A stretch of DNA of 64,000 nt from Allochromatium tepidum (GCF_018409545.1 NZ_AP024563.1:2502001-2566000); one strand, 5' to 3'; shown: positions 31,183 to 41,369, numbered from the stretch's first letter. Program-made: numbers and translations. Notes: generated by a model from the sequence alone, not told the origin.

Positions 31183-32246
31183 TCGAGCGCGCCGGATTCC
31201 GGCCCTATGATCTGCCGCTACGCCAAGCCTGGGGCAGTGCGCGCGGCGGGTTCGCACGGCGGTGCGGCTGGTTGGTCTGGGTCGAGGCCGATGGTCTGAC
31301 CGGCTACGGCGATTGCGCCCCGCTGCCGGCGGCGGGCACCGAGAGCCACGAGGCCGCCGGCGCGGCGCTCGAACGGCTCATCTCAGATCTGCGCGGACAG
31401 GAGATCGAGATACGGCTGTCCGCTCCGGATACGGAGAACGCTACGGATGCGCATCCAGCCGCGCGCTTCGCCCTGGACTGCGCCCTGGCCGATCTTGCCA
31501 GCCAACGCTTGAATCTGAGCCTGCGCCGGTGGCTCGCGCCCGAGGCCGTCGATCGCCTCGCCGTCAATGCCATGCTCGGCACGCTGGGCGCGGTGCGCGG
31601 CGAGGATCTCGCGGCAAGCTGCGCGCAAGGCTTTCGCGTGCTCAAGCTCAAGGTCGGAGTCGAAACCCCGACGTCCGAGCTGGAATCGCTGGTGGCAATG
31701 GCTCAGCATCCATCGGTCGGCACGGATGTCAGACTACGCCTGGACGCCAATGGCGCCTGGAGCTTCGATCAGGCACGCCGGCTCATCGAGCGTTTGGTCG
31801 AACTCCGCCTGCCGATCGAGTCGATCGAGGAACCGCTGGCCGAGCCGATACCCGAGCGGTTGGCCGAACTGCAAGCCCTCGCCCCCTTTCCGCTGGCGCT
31901 GGACGAATCACTGCCGACCCGCTTTGCGGCGGTCGATCCCTCACAACTCGGTGTACGACGCATGGTGCTCAAACCGGCGGCGCTCGGCGGTCTGCACCGC
32001 ACGCTGGCGCTCGCACGCCGCGCCCAGGACGCGAGCATCGAAGTCGTCGTCACGAGTCTGGTCGAGAGCGCCGCCGGACTCTGGCCCACGGCGCAACTGG
32101 CTGCGGCCATCGCCAGTCCCATTGCGCAGGGACTGGCCACGGCCGACTGGCTCGCCGCCGATCTGGGCCAAGCGCCCCGCCCCTGCGCCGGCCGGATCGA
32201 ACTGCCGGATCGGCCCGGATCGGGATTCATGCCCACGCATGTTTGA
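31179..32246 (+). CDS. menC: MenC, o-succinylbenzoate synthase
   Basis: 355 residues from a GTG start at 31179, chosen because it overlaps the menA stop and directly precedes the conserved IERAGFRPYDLPLRQAW; no ATG fits. Enolase-superfamily enzyme dehydrating SHCHC to o-succinylbenzoate. Visible motifs: GYGDCAPLP, the K-x-K acid/base pair in VLKLKVGVE, metal ligands in LRLDANGAW, IEEPL and ALDES, and the second lysine in RRMVLKPAALGG. It is the last recognised men gene here; menE, a thioesterase and menG are not in the window. Confidence 0.93.
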   Translation: MIERAGFRPYDLPLRQAWGSARGGFARRCGWLVWVEADGLTGYGDCAPLPAAGTESHEAAGAALERLISDLRGQEIEIRLSAPDTENATDAHPAARFALDCALADLASQRLNLSLRRWLAPEAVDRLAVNAMLGTLGAVRGEDLAASCAQGFRVLKLKVGVETPTSELESLVAMAQHPSVGTDVRLRLDANGAWSFDQARRLIERLVELRLPIESIEEPLAEPIPERLAELQALAPFPLALDESLPTRFAAVDPSQLGVRRMVLKPAALGGLHRTLALARRAQDASIEVVVTSLVESAAGLWPTAQLAAAIASPIAQGLATADWLAADLGQAPRPCAGRIELPDRPGSGFMPTHV

Positions 32247-32305
32247 CGCGCCTGCCATCAGCGAGAAGCCATTCGGAATCGCCGCATGGACGCACGCCAC
32301 GCTGC

Positions 32306-32848
32306 TCAGTCGGACTCGACGTAGTAGATCCAGGCGTCCTGATCGACCTGGAGATCGATGAGACTACCGTTGCGCACGTCGAGATGGACGTAGATCGGTT
32401 CGCCGGCCGGGACCATGAGGCCATAGCCGGACGGGAAGGTGATGTTGGTGTTGGTGATGTTGGAACCGATATAGGTGCTGCCCGAGGTCGAGCCATAGTC
32501 GAACAGTCCGGGTCCGGCATATTTCGCGCGGAAGATGCAGCCTTTGGAGTCGTCCCCGGCGCACTGATACATCTCGGGTCGGGTGCTCACCTCGATGTCG
32601 GTATAGAGATCGATATCGGCCTGCTCGGCGACCGAGACGGCGAGGATGGCGATGGCCTTCTTCGGCGTCCAGGAACCGGCGCGGTCCTTGTGGCAGGTCT
32701 CGCCGCGTTTGCACAGGCCGGTGGCGGCCTTGATGACCGCGACCTTCAGCGGTTCGATGTCACCGGCACGCGGCACGCCGAACGGGATCAGTGAGCCAAG
32801 GAGCGCCGCTGCAATCAGAGGACGCGCGAGTCTGGCATTCAGGGACAT
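32306..32848 (-). CDS. Secreted protein of unknown function
   Basis: 180 residues. Signal peptide of about 28 residues (RPLIAAALLGSLIPFGVPRAGD). The mature part has four cysteines in two close pairs (GLCKRGETC and CAGDDSKGC) that could form disulfides, then a Ser/Thr/Asn/Gly-rich stretch (GSTSGSTYIGSNITNTNITF) and a predicted beta-rich C-terminus. I do not recognise a family. It is 9 bases downstream of the GH94-type gene in the same direction, so it may be the last gene of that operon. Confidence 0.75.
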   Translation of the reverse strand: MSLNARLARPLIAAALLGSLIPFGVPRAGDIEPLKVAVIKAATGLCKRGETCHKDRAGSWTPKKAIAILAVSVAEQADIDLYTDIEVSTRPEMYQCAGDDSKGCIFRAKYAGPGLFDYGSTSGSTYIGSNITNTNITFPSGYGLMVPAGEPIYVHLDVRNGSLIDLQVDQDAWIYYVESD

Positions 32849-32857
32849 GGTCGATCC

Positions 32858-35800
32858 TTATCGATGGGATTCGGAAGCGAGCGAGGCGCCGAGCCTCACC
32901 CAAATGGAATGGCGGCCCGGACCGGCGGGCAGCAGGGCACACGCCGCGCCGGCCCTTATGGCCAGGGGTTCGCCGTCGAGCGTAGCGGCGACCACGGACC
33001 CGCCGCGGATGCCATTATCCACTTCGATCTCGCATTCGGTCACGCCGTCGGGCAGACGGTAGCGCAGACGAAAGCCCGGCCAGCTCGCCGGGATGCAGGG
33101 GCGGATGATGAGTTCGCGTCCGTTCTCGACACGCAGACCCAGGACGGATTCGAGCGCGACCCGATACCACCAGCCGGCGGAACCCGTATACCAGCTCCAG
33201 CCGCCGCGCCCGACGTGCGGCGGCGCACCGTAGATGTCGGCGGCGACCACATAGGGTTCGAGCCGGTAGCGTTGGACGTCACTGGAGGTCTGGGTGTGGC
33301 TGACCGGACTGAGCCGCGCCAGCCAGGAGGCGGCCCGTTCGTGCCGCCCCAGTTCGGCCATGGCCGCGACCGCCCAGCAGGCGGCATGGGTATATTGGCC
33401 GCCGTTCTCGCGCACCCCGGCGACATAGCCCTTGATGTAACCGGGATCGCGTGGGGTGTCGACGAAGGGTGGCGTCAGCAGCCGGATCAACTGATTCCGC
33501 TCATCGGCCAGCCGGCATTCCAGGGCATCGAGCGCCTGCTCGGCGCGCGCGCGCGGCACCGCACCTGAGAGTGCCGCCCAGGACTGCGCCAAGGCGTCGA
33601 TGCGGCATTCGGTATCCGTCGCGGAGCCGAGCGGTGTGCCGTCGTCGTAGTAGGCGCGACGGTACCAGTCGCCGTCCCAGCCGTTGGTCTCCAGGGCGCG
33701 TTCCAGATCGGCCTGATAGGCGCGATAGCGGTCGATGCGCGCCTGATCGCCGCGCCGTTCGCACAGCGGCAAAAAGTCGCTCAGCACCCGGTACAGGAAG
33801 AACCCCATCCAGACGCTCTCGCCGCGTCCCTCACGCCCGACGCGGTTCATGCCGTCGTTCCAGTCGCCGGTGCCCATGAGCGGCAGACCATGCGCGCCGC
33901 GCGTCAGCGAGCGATCGATGGCGCGGCAACAGTGGTCGTAGAGATCGCCGGATTCGCCGCTGGGCGTTGGGGCCAGATAGTCCTCGTCCTGCCCCGGCGC
34001 CAGCTCGGGCGCGGTCAGATAGAGCTGAAGCTCGTCCAATACGCCGACATCGCCCGTCACCCGCACATAGTGCGCGGTGACGAAAGGCAGCCAGAGCAGA
34101 TCGTCCGAGAAGCGCGTGCGCAGTCCGCGTTCGAGCGGTGCGGGATGCCACCAATGCAGCACGTCGCCCTCGACGAACTGATGCGCGGCGTGCAGCAGGA
34201 TCTGGGCGCGCGTGATGTCCGGGCGGATGGCGGCGAGCGCGGCGGCGTCCTGGAGCTGGTCGCGATAGCCGTAAGCGCCGCCGGACTGATAGAAGGCCGA
34301 GCGCGCCCAGATCCGGCAGCCGAGGTTTTGATAGAGCAACCAGCCGTTGAGCATCAGATCGATGGCCGGTTCGGGCGTCTCGACCTGGACGCGCGAGACC
34401 AGATCGTCCCAGAAGGCTACGGCTTCATCGAAGGCCGCGCCGATGGCGGCCGGATCGGCGTAGCCTTGCAGCAGATCGCTCAGTTGCGTCTCGCTCATCG
34501 CCTCGCCGAGCAGCCAGTCGCAGATGAGGGTGGCGCCGGGTTCGAGACTCACCATCAGTCGTTGCGCGAAACAGGGATCGAGCATCGTGCCCTGGCGTCC
34601 GTCGAGCCTTCGGCCCGGCTCCAGGGCCACGGGATCGGCGAGATCGCGATGACGTCCGATGACGGACAAACAGTCGGTGGTGAAGTCGCGCTCGACGACC
34701 GCGCCGTCCGAGACGATCGCGGTGGCGAAGACGATACCGCCGGCGAAGTCGCCTGCGTCCGGATCGATCGCGCGCAACAGCCCGGATTCAGGCTCGATCG
34801 CCGTGACGATGGCACTGCTCGACGACGGCTGTTGACCTATGACCAAGCGCTGATAGCCGAACAGCGACAAATGCCGCGTACCGGCTCCGAGATTGGTCAG
34901 ACGCAGTCTGAGGACGCGCAACGGATCGTGACGCGGCACGAAGAGGGTCGTTTCCTGTTCCAGCCCGGCGTACTGGAGCGAGAAGCGCGTGAAGCCCAGC
35001 CCATGCGTCACCCGATAATCGGCGGGTGCCGGGCGCGGTCCGGGCAGCGGCGACCAGGACTCGCCGGTCGCCTCGTCACGCACATAGAGCGCCTCGCCGT
35101 GCGGATCGCTGACCGGATCGTTCGACCAGGGCGTGAGCCGGTTGGCCTGGCTGTTGCGCGACCAGGTGTAACCGGCGCCGGACTCGCTGACCAAACAGCC
35201 GAAATCCGGATTGGCGATGACGTTGATCCAGGGTTGGGGCGGGCGGCGATGCCCCACGGCTCCCTGATACGGCAGCCGGATTTCGTAGCGACGCCCGTCT
35301 GCGGAGAAACCGCCGTAGCCGTTGAAGAAGCGTAGATCCTGAGTCGATTCGGGTGGTTCGGGGTCTGCGTCGCGACCCTCCGGCGTATCGTAGTCGTCGG
35401 CTACGGACGATACCGATACGGATGCCTGCAACGACTCGCCATCCAAAAGCGCCAGCGCCGCCGCACGGTCGGGCGCCGCACCCGTGACCCAGGTCAGCTC
35501 GGTCTCCGTACCCGGCTCCAGCTCCACCACCACGCGCAGAGAAAGAATCGGATCGAGCACGTTCCCCAGACTGCCTGACAGCGAACCGGCCTCCGAGTCC
35601 GAACCGAACAGCGCCGCCGGACGCGCCCGATTCCTGCCACGTCCGATGAATCGAGCGCGATCGGTCTCCCATTGCACGGCCTCGGCACCGAGCAGCGCAT
35701 GGATCATCCAGGGCCAGGACTCGCCCTGACCGCGCGGACGACGGCGGGCGAGCAACGCCCCCGTGGCCGCATCGCGCTCGGTCTGGACGAAGAGCTTGGC

Positions 35801-36286
35801 GAACGCCGGATGCGCCGCGTCGGCCTCGTCTGGAAAGAGCACCACTTCCAGATAGCTGGTCAGCTCGATCCGGCGCGCCCGATCCGAGACATTGGTCAAT
35901 CGCAGACGGCGTCGTTCCAGATCCCTGGCGGCATCCAGGCTCAGATCGAGCCGTAGCGCGATGCCCTGATCCTCGCGTTCGAGCTGGAAACACCCATCCT
36001 GCTCACCGACGCGATAGACACGCGGTTCGACCCGCGTCGGCTGATAGCCGAGCGACCAGACCGCGCCCGAATCCGGATCCCGCACATAGAGCAGACTCCC
36101 GAGATCGTCCTCGACCGGATCGGCGCGCCGACGCGTGAGTGCCAGACCGTTCCAGCGCAGTTGTCCGGTACCTGAGTCCGAGATCAGGGCTTCGAGCGGG
36201 CCGTTGCTCAGTCGATGCAGGCTCGACTCGGGTCCGCGTGGATCGAAGAACTTTTGCATGTCCATGTGTCTGTCCTCGTGGATCAA
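32858..36286 (-). CDS. GH94-type glucan phosphorylase, possibly 1,2-beta-oligoglucan phosphorylase
   Basis: 1142 residues. The C-terminal half is a GH94/'glycosyltransferase 36' catalytic domain, with the signature MGTGDWNDGMNRVG (general-acid Asp), SAFYQSGGAYGYRDQLQD, and the closing GGWSWYTGSAGWWYRVALESVLGL. The N-terminal half is beta-sandwich rich and contains two related segments (GYQPTRVEP.VYRVG and the later YRVTHGLGFTRF). Length matches 1,2-beta-oligoglucan phosphorylases (about 1100) better than cellobiose phosphorylase (about 800). No signal peptide, so cytoplasmic. Context with opgG/opgH supports beta-1,2-glucan salvage; the exact specificity is inference. It overlaps the upstream gene by 4 bases. 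Confidence 0.85.
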   Translation of the reverse strand: MIHEDRHMDMQKFFDPRGPESSLHRLSNGPLEALISDSGTGQLRWNGLALTRRRADPVEDDLGSLLYVRDPDSGAVWSLGYQPTRVEPRVYRVGEQDGCFQLEREDQGIALRLDLSLDAARDLERRRLRLTNVSDRARRIELTSYLEVVLFPDEADAAHPAFAKLFVQTERDAATGALLARRRPRGQGESWPWMIHALLGAEAVQWETDRARFIGRGRNRARPAALFGSDSEAGSLSGSLGNVLDPILSLRVVVELEPGTETELTWVTGAAPDRAAALALLDGESLQASVSVSSVADDYDTPEGRDADPEPPESTQDLRFFNGYGGFSADGRRYEIRLPYQGAVGHRRPPQPWINVIANPDFGCLVSESGAGYTWSRNSQANRLTPWSNDPVSDPHGEALYVRDEATGESWSPLPGPRPAPADYRVTHGLGFTRFSLQYAGLEQETTLFVPRHDPLRVLRLRLTNLGAGTRHLSLFGYQRLVIGQQPSSSSAIVTAIEPESGLLRAIDPDAGDFAGGIVFATAIVSDGAVVERDFTTDCLSVIGRHRDLADPVALEPGRRLDGRQGTMLDPCFAQRLMVSLEPGATLICDWLLGEAMSETQLSDLLQGYADPAAIGAAFDEAVAFWDDLVSRVQVETPEPAIDLMLNGWLLYQNLGCRIWARSAFYQSGGAYGYRDQLQDAAALAAIRPDITRAQILLHAAHQFVEGDVLHWWHPAPLERGLRTRFSDDLLWLPFVTAHYVRVTGDVGVLDELQLYLTAPELAPGQDEDYLAPTPSGESGDLYDHCCRAIDRSLTRGAHGLPLMGTGDWNDGMNRVGREGRGESVWMGFFLYRVLSDFLPLCERRGDQARIDRYRAYQADLERALETNGWDGDWYRRAYYDDGTPLGSATDTECRIDALAQSWAALSGAVPRARAEQALDALECRLADERNQLIRLLTPPFVDTPRDPGYIKGYVAGVRENGGQYTHAACWAVAAMAELGRHERAASWLARLSPVSHTQTSSDVQRYRLEPYVVAADIYGAPPHVGRGGWSWYTGSAGWWYRVALESVLGLRVENGRELIIRPCIPASWPGFRLRYRLPDGVTECEIEVDNGIRGGSVVAATLDGEPLAIRAGAACALLPAGPGRHSIWVRLGASLASESHR

Positions 36287-39200
36287 CCCACCAGCGCGAT
36301 TTCAGCCGGAAGCGTCGTGACATGCGCCTCGGTCGCATTGAAGTCGCGGCTCGGTTCGCCGTCGATCTCCACGCTCACCGGCGGACCCGGCAGCGGCGGC
36401 GCCACCCACAGACCACCGGGCGGAAGCCGCAACTCGCCGCCGATCCGCATCCGTACCGCACCGCCGTCGAAGCGCGCGATGTCCAGATCGAGCAGGCCGT
36501 AGGCCGTCGGCAAGCGACGTGCCCGGATCTCGCCCGCCGCCAGCCACTCGGCCGGCAGACCGGCGCCGATCACCAGCGAGCGATCCGCCTCACGTTCATA
36601 GACGAAGAGATCGCGGAACACCAGACAGTATTCGGACCCGATCCAGGCATGCGGCAGATCGCCCTGATGACCGGGCGACCTGGGATCGCGCCAGGTGATC
36701 TCGGGCCACTGATTCCAGGCCGCCGGCCGACGCTCGGCGAGATAGCATCGCAGAAGCTCATGCGCCTCTGCGCGCCATCCGAGCCGGAGCAGCGCGCCGG
36801 CGATGCGGATCTCATAGGCGGTGTAGTTGGTCCAGGGCACGGGGTTTGGTCCATGGACGGCACGGAAGTGCTGCATGAACTGATCGAAAGTGCGCCGCAT
36901 GGCCGCCGCCGGCAGCCGATGGCTCTCGTCGATCAGGGTCAGGGCATTGGCGGTCGCCGTGGGATCGTAGTCGGCCCATTCGACCGATCCGGGCAGGAAA
37001 TCGATGCCGCGCTCCTCCATGACCCGATCCAGTGACACATAGAGCGCCGCGCCGAACTCGTCGCGCAGACGGGCGAAGTGCGCGGCGTGCTCTCCATCGC
37101 CCAGCGCCTCGGCCAGCTCGGCGGCGTCCTTGAACCCGCGCAGCGCCCAGAAATCGTCCCAATAGGAATGGACCGGGTGGGCCAGATAGCCCTCATGACT
37201 CACCGACTCCGGCAGCAATCCCAGACAGGCGCGGCGCTCGGGTTCCTGATAGTGCGGTGTCAGACGCTCGGCCCGCAGACGCTCCAGATAGCCGACCGCC
37301 CGACACACCGCCGGCCACAGCGCCTCCAGGCGTGCCCGATCCGCCCCGAAACGCCAGGCATCGGCGACGGCGAAGATGAACTGACCATGACTGTCGTGCT
37401 CGGGCAGCCGGTCGACGCCCTGACGATCGACGCAACAGGGCACATTGCCGTCTTCGGCCTGGAATCCGGCATACCAGTCGATGAAGTCGACGGCCTCGTT
37501 CCCCAGACCGAACCGCAGTAACGCCGCTCCCATGGTCGCGCCGTCGCGGATCCAGGAGCGCGTATAGCGGCGCGGTCCGGGCTGGAGCGCGGGACCGTCG
37601 CGATTGATCAGGATATGGGCGAGCGCGCCCCGGCAACCGTGCCAATAGTCGTGCGCGACCTCCGGCAGATCCAGTTCCACGGCCCCGAGTCGCTGCGACC
37701 ACTGATCGAGCGCGGCCTCCAGGCGCGACTCGACCGTGCCGGCTGCACCCGCCAACTCGCGTGGATGGGCGTCCTCGTGCTCACCGAGCGGAGCGGCGAG
37801 CCAGATCTCGCGATGAGTCCCGGGCGCGACGTCCAGATCGAAGCGCAGGGCCGCCGACGCCAGCCCGAGTCCGTCCTCGACTGCGGCAGTCTGAGGCTTG
37901 GGTGAAGCGCCGGCGACAACGGGTTCATCGATCGCATCCGCGTCGAAGGCCATGGCCCCGAAACCGGTCGGTGTCGAGAGCGGAACCAGGGCCAGCCGAC
38001 CATCGATCCGCACGTCGCCCTGCTCCCAGGCGATCCGTTCGATCCGCGCCACACCGCCGATGTCCCTGTACCCCTGCCAGGGCGGTGAAACCTGGACGGG
38101 GCGGATCGCGGTCTGGAGCGTCGCGTTCAGCGGGGTCGATCCCAGGTTTTCCAGCCGATAGCGGATGAAGAGCCAGGCCCGCCCCGGCGCACCGTGGGCG
38201 AAGGCGAGCGTCTCGAAGCTCAGCCCATCGGTACTCCAGGTCGAGCGCGGAATCGGCAGCGGCGGCTGGAGCAGCGACGGCTCGACCGTGCAGTCGGCCC
38301 AGGTCAACCGCTCGCCCTGGACGGTCAGCAACGGCTCGATCACCGGACCGGCCCGCCAGACCTCGATCAGTCCCTCTTCGTTGAACAGCGCCGGAACCGT
38401 TCCGTCGGGGATGTCGATCGGCGTCCAGTAGGTCTGTTCGCGATAGAGCCAGCGCGGATACCGGCCGCGCGGTGCCTGTTCGGCCAGACGGTGGACGAAG
38501 TCCTCGATGGAGCGGGCAAAGGTCTCAGGCTTCAGTTCCAAGCCGACCAGACCCGGAACCGGATCGCCCTCCCCGCCCGCCAGAGCGAGCCGCAGGAAGC
38601 GCGAGCACCCCTCGGGCAGATAGACCATGTTGCGTTGGCCGCGCACGCCGGACGCGGCATGAAGACGGGTCCAGTCCGCCCCCTCGTCGCTCGCCAGGAT
38701 CTCGAAGGCGTGCGGCTCGGGTGAGTCCCAATGCAGGATCAGAGCGCTGTAGTCGCACGGTTCATGGAAATCCAGCTCGACCCAGGCCGGCCGTTGAGCG
38801 GCACGCCAGGCCGTGTCGGATCGTCCATCCAGGATGCAGGCCGCGCCCTGCCCCGGCTGCTCGCTGGAGGCGCGGATCGCAGGCGGCTGAGAGGGCGTGC
38901 GGTCCTCGATCCGCAGATCGGAAAGCCAGAGCCGCCCATGCCCGCCCGGTCCGGCGGTGACGGCGATCTCGATGGCGCCGACCTCCGCCGGAGCACCGCC
39001 GCCGGCCGGTCCCCAGCCGAAGGTGATCGCACGGCTGCCGATCCGCAACTCACGCCAGTCCGAATCGAAGTCGAAGGACTCGTCGCGAAAGCGCCAGACG
39101 TTCTCACCGCTCGGATCGATCAACTTGAACTCGAAGGCATTGGCCGGTGCCTCGGCGCGTACCCGGAGCAGAATGGCGAAGCTGTCCGGCAATGTCAGAC

Positions 39201-39378
39201 GCACCGTCCGGCGCGCCACCACGAAGCCGCCGCCCTCGCCGAAATCGAAGTCCAGGCGCATGGCGCCGCCCTCGCCCTCCGGCTTCGCATCGGCGGCCAG
39301 ATCGAGACGCGCCTGCCCCGAAACGACGCCGGACCAGGCAGAGAGGTCGCTGAAATCGTCCAGATCCAGGATGTGCAT
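36283..39378 (-). CDS. Discoidin-domain six-hairpin glycosidase-like protein
   Basis: 1031 residues, no signal peptide. Order: a beta-sandwich like a carbohydrate-binding module (about 1-155), a discoidin/F5-8 type C domain (about 165-285, RASSEQPGQGAACILDGRSDTAWR), a linker beta-domain, then an alpha/alpha six-hairpin region (about 570-930). The hairpin region has SWIRDGATMGAALLRFG and YWDDFWALRGFKDAAELA, as in GH15/GH63/GH94-like folds. I cannot assign a GH family or confirm catalytic acids. It is first in the operon and translationally coupled to the GH94-type gene, so both should act on the same glucan. Confidence 0.8.
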   Translation of the reverse strand: MHILDLDDFSDLSAWSGVVSGQARLDLAADAKPEGEGGAMRLDFDFGEGGGFVVARRTVRLTLPDSFAILLRVRAEAPANAFEFKLIDPSGENVWRFRDESFDFDSDWRELRIGSRAITFGWGPAGGGAPAEVGAIEIAVTAGPGGHGRLWLSDLRIEDRTPSQPPAIRASSEQPGQGAACILDGRSDTAWRAAQRPAWVELDFHEPCDYSALILHWDSPEPHAFEILASDEGADWTRLHAASGVRGQRNMVYLPEGCSRFLRLALAGGEGDPVPGLVGLELKPETFARSIEDFVHRLAEQAPRGRYPRWLYREQTYWTPIDIPDGTVPALFNEEGLIEVWRAGPVIEPLLTVQGERLTWADCTVEPSLLQPPLPIPRSTWSTDGLSFETLAFAHGAPGRAWLFIRYRLENLGSTPLNATLQTAIRPVQVSPPWQGYRDIGGVARIERIAWEQGDVRIDGRLALVPLSTPTGFGAMAFDADAIDEPVVAGASPKPQTAAVEDGLGLASAALRFDLDVAPGTHREIWLAAPLGEHEDAHPRELAGAAGTVESRLEAALDQWSQRLGAVELDLPEVAHDYWHGCRGALAHILINRDGPALQPGPRRYTRSWIRDGATMGAALLRFGLGNEAVDFIDWYAGFQAEDGNVPCCVDRQGVDRLPEHDSHGQFIFAVADAWRFGADRARLEALWPAVCRAVGYLERLRAERLTPHYQEPERRACLGLLPESVSHEGYLAHPVHSYWDDFWALRGFKDAAELAEALGDGEHAAHFARLRDEFGAALYVSLDRVMEERGIDFLPGSVEWADYDPTATANALTLIDESHRLPAAAMRRTFDQFMQHFRAVHGPNPVPWTNYTAYEIRIAGALLRLGWRAEAHELLRCYLAERRPAAWNQWPEITWRDPRSPGHQGDLPHAWIGSEYCLVFRDLFVYEREADRSLVIGAGLPAEWLAAGEIRARRLPTAYGLLDLDIARFDGGAVRMRIGGELRLPPGGLWVAPPLPGPPVSVEIDGEPSRDFNATEAHVTTLPAEIALVG

Positions 39379-39569
39379 GCGGTCGCTCCTCGGCGATGGG
39401 GCATGAGCCCGAAACCCGCCCGCACCGCGCTCCGGTGGGCGGCAAGAATGCCTCTCGGCAATACGGGCGCTAGGCTATACTGCGCGCGGCCCAAAGTCAC
39501 CCGATGCGCGTATCGACCCGGCCGAAGACCTCCCCCCCTCAACCTCGACGCCAAAGACCGACCGCCGCG

Positions 39570-41369
39570 ATGCGCCTCCCCTGGTCTCTCCTGAACGCCC
39601 TCAAGGTTCCGATCACGCCGGCCATCTGGGGCCGCTTCGTGCGCATGCTGCAACAGCTCGATGCCTCCGAGGTCGGCGGCAAAGCCAAAGCGCTGTTCGC
39701 GCTGCTCATCCTGTTCCTGTTCGCCATCAACGGTCTGAACGTCGTCAACAGCTACGTCAACCGCGACTTCATGACCGCGATCGAGAACCGGGACATGGGC
39801 GGATTCGTCCGTTACGCCCTGCTGTTCATCTTCGTCATGGGCCTCTCGACGGTGGTCGCCGTCATCTATCGCTATACCGAGGAACGCCTGGGGCTGCTGT
39901 GGCGCAAGTGGCTCACCGAGCGCGCCATCGACCGCTATCTCGACGAGCGAACCTATTTCAGACTGCATTCCAGCGGCGCGCTGCCCAACCCCGACCAGCG
40001 TATCTCCGAGGACATCCGCGCCCTCACCGCGACCACCCTCTCCTTCACCCTGATGTTCCTCAACGCCAGTTTCACGATGATCGCCTTCTCGGGCGTGCTC
40101 TGGACCATCAGCCCACTGCTGTTCGTGGTCGCGGTCGCCTATTCCATCTTCGGCTCGCTCATGACCATCTATCTGGGCAAACCCCTAGTCAAGCTCAACT
40201 ACGACCAGCTCGACCGCGAGGCCAATTTTCGCTCGCGTCTGGTGCATGTGCGCGAGAATGCCGAGTCGGTCGCTCTGCTGCGGGGCGAGGAGCGGCTCAG
40301 GGCGCGACTGCACGACCGCCTGAATCGCTTGACGGCCAATTTCCAGCGCATCATCGAGGTCAACCGTAATCTCGGCTTCTTCACCACCGGCTACAATTAT
40401 CTGATCCAGATCATCCCGGCGCTGCTGGTCGCGCCGCTGTTCATCCGGGGCGAGGCCCAGTTCGGCGTCATCACCCAGTCGGCGGTGGCCTTCGGGCATC
40501 TGCTCGGCGCCTTTTCGCTGATCGTCACCCAGTTCCAGTCGATCTCGACCTACACGGCGGTGGTCGCGCGGCTCAATGCACTGCGCGACGCCATGACCCT
40601 GGAGCGCTCGGAGCAGGCGCCGCGCGTCGAGTTCTGCGAGGACTGCGGCAGTGTCGCCTTCGAGCATCTGACGCTGTATTCGCCGCGCGACGGCCGGACC
40701 CTGATCGCGGATCTGAGTCTGTCGCTCCCGGCCGGTGTGAGCCTGCTGGTGCGCTCGACCAGTGAGTCGGCCGAGAAGGCGCTGTTCCGGGCCACGGCGG
40801 ATCTGTGGCCGAGCGGCACGGGGCGAATCCTGCATCCGGGGCACGATGCCATCTTCTTCCTGCCCGAGCGCCCCTATCTGCCGCCGGGCACGCTGCGCGA
40901 GGTGTTGCTGCGTCCCTGTCAGGAACGCTGGCTGCCGGACTGGAAGATCCTCGACAGTCTGGAGTCGCTGCATCTGACGCCGACGCTGAACAAGGCCGGC
41001 GGGTTGGACACCGAGCGCAACTGGAGCGATCTGCTGTCGCTGGGCGAGCAGCAGCGCCTGAGCTTCGCGCGCGTACTGCTGGCGGCGCCGCGCTTCGTCT
41101 TCCTGGATCACCCCAGCCGCAGTCTGAGCGAGTGCCCGATCGGCGAGCTGCTCAATCTGTTGCGCCGACAGGGGATCACCTATTTCACGCTGGGCGATCC
41201 GGACGACGATCCGCGTTTCTACGACCGGCTGCTCGAAATCGCGGCCGACGGCTCCTGGCAGTTGCGTCCGCCGAATTCCGACGATCTGCGTCGTCCCGAG
41301 CCGGCCCCGATCAACCCCAGGCGCCGGCATACGGACGTACCGAGCCGTCCGGAAAACGCGGAGGACTGA
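39570..41369 (+). CDS. SbmA/BacA-like (YddA-type) transporter with degenerate ATPase domain
   Basis: 599 residues from MRLPWSLLNALKVPITP; an open extension to 39504 is Arg/Pro-rich and unlikely. The membrane half (about 1-340) has the family pattern NGLNVVNSYVNRDFMTAIENRD, RKWLTERAIDRYLDERTYFRL and NPDQRISEDI. The C-terminal half is an ABC nucleotide-binding fold, but Walker A reads RSTSESAEKALFR instead of GxxGxGKS/T. Walker B reads FVFLDHPSRSL with His where the catalytic Glu belongs, and the H-loop position reads FTLGDPDD. The signature LSLGEQQRLSFARVLL is kept. It is followed 3 bases later by the GH1 gene. ATP hydrolysis seems unlikely. Confidence 0.87.
   Translation: MRLPWSLLNALKVPITPAIWGRFVRMLQQLDASEVGGKAKALFALLILFLFAINGLNVVNSYVNRDFMTAIENRDMGGFVRYALLFIFVMGLSTVVAVIYRYTEERLGLLWRKWLTERAIDRYLDERTYFRLHSSGALPNPDQRISEDIRALTATTLSFTLMFLNASFTMIAFSGVLWTISPLLFVVAVAYSIFGSLMTIYLGKPLVKLNYDQLDREANFRSRLVHVRENAESVALLRGEERLRARLHDRLNRLTANFQRIIEVNRNLGFFTTGYNYLIQIIPALLVAPLFIRGEAQFGVITQSAVAFGHLLGAFSLIVTQFQSISTYTAVVARLNALRDAMTLERSEQAPRVEFCEDCGSVAFEHLTLYSPRDGRTLIADLSLSLPAGVSLLVRSTSESAEKALFRATADLWPSGTGRILHPGHDAIFFLPERPYLPPGTLREVLLRPCQERWLPDWKILDSLESLHLTPTLNKAGGLDTERNWSDLLSLGEQQRLSFARVLLAAPRFVFLDHPSRSLSECPIGELLNLLRRQGITYFTLGDPDDDPRFYDRLLEIAADGSWQLRPPNSDDLRRPEPAPINPRRRHTDVPSRPENAED

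Noticed and set aside
39504-39569. 22-residue N-terminal extension of the SbmA-like protein
   Set aside because: Arg/Pro/Thr-rich and non-hydrophobic. The conserved family start fits the ATG at 39570.
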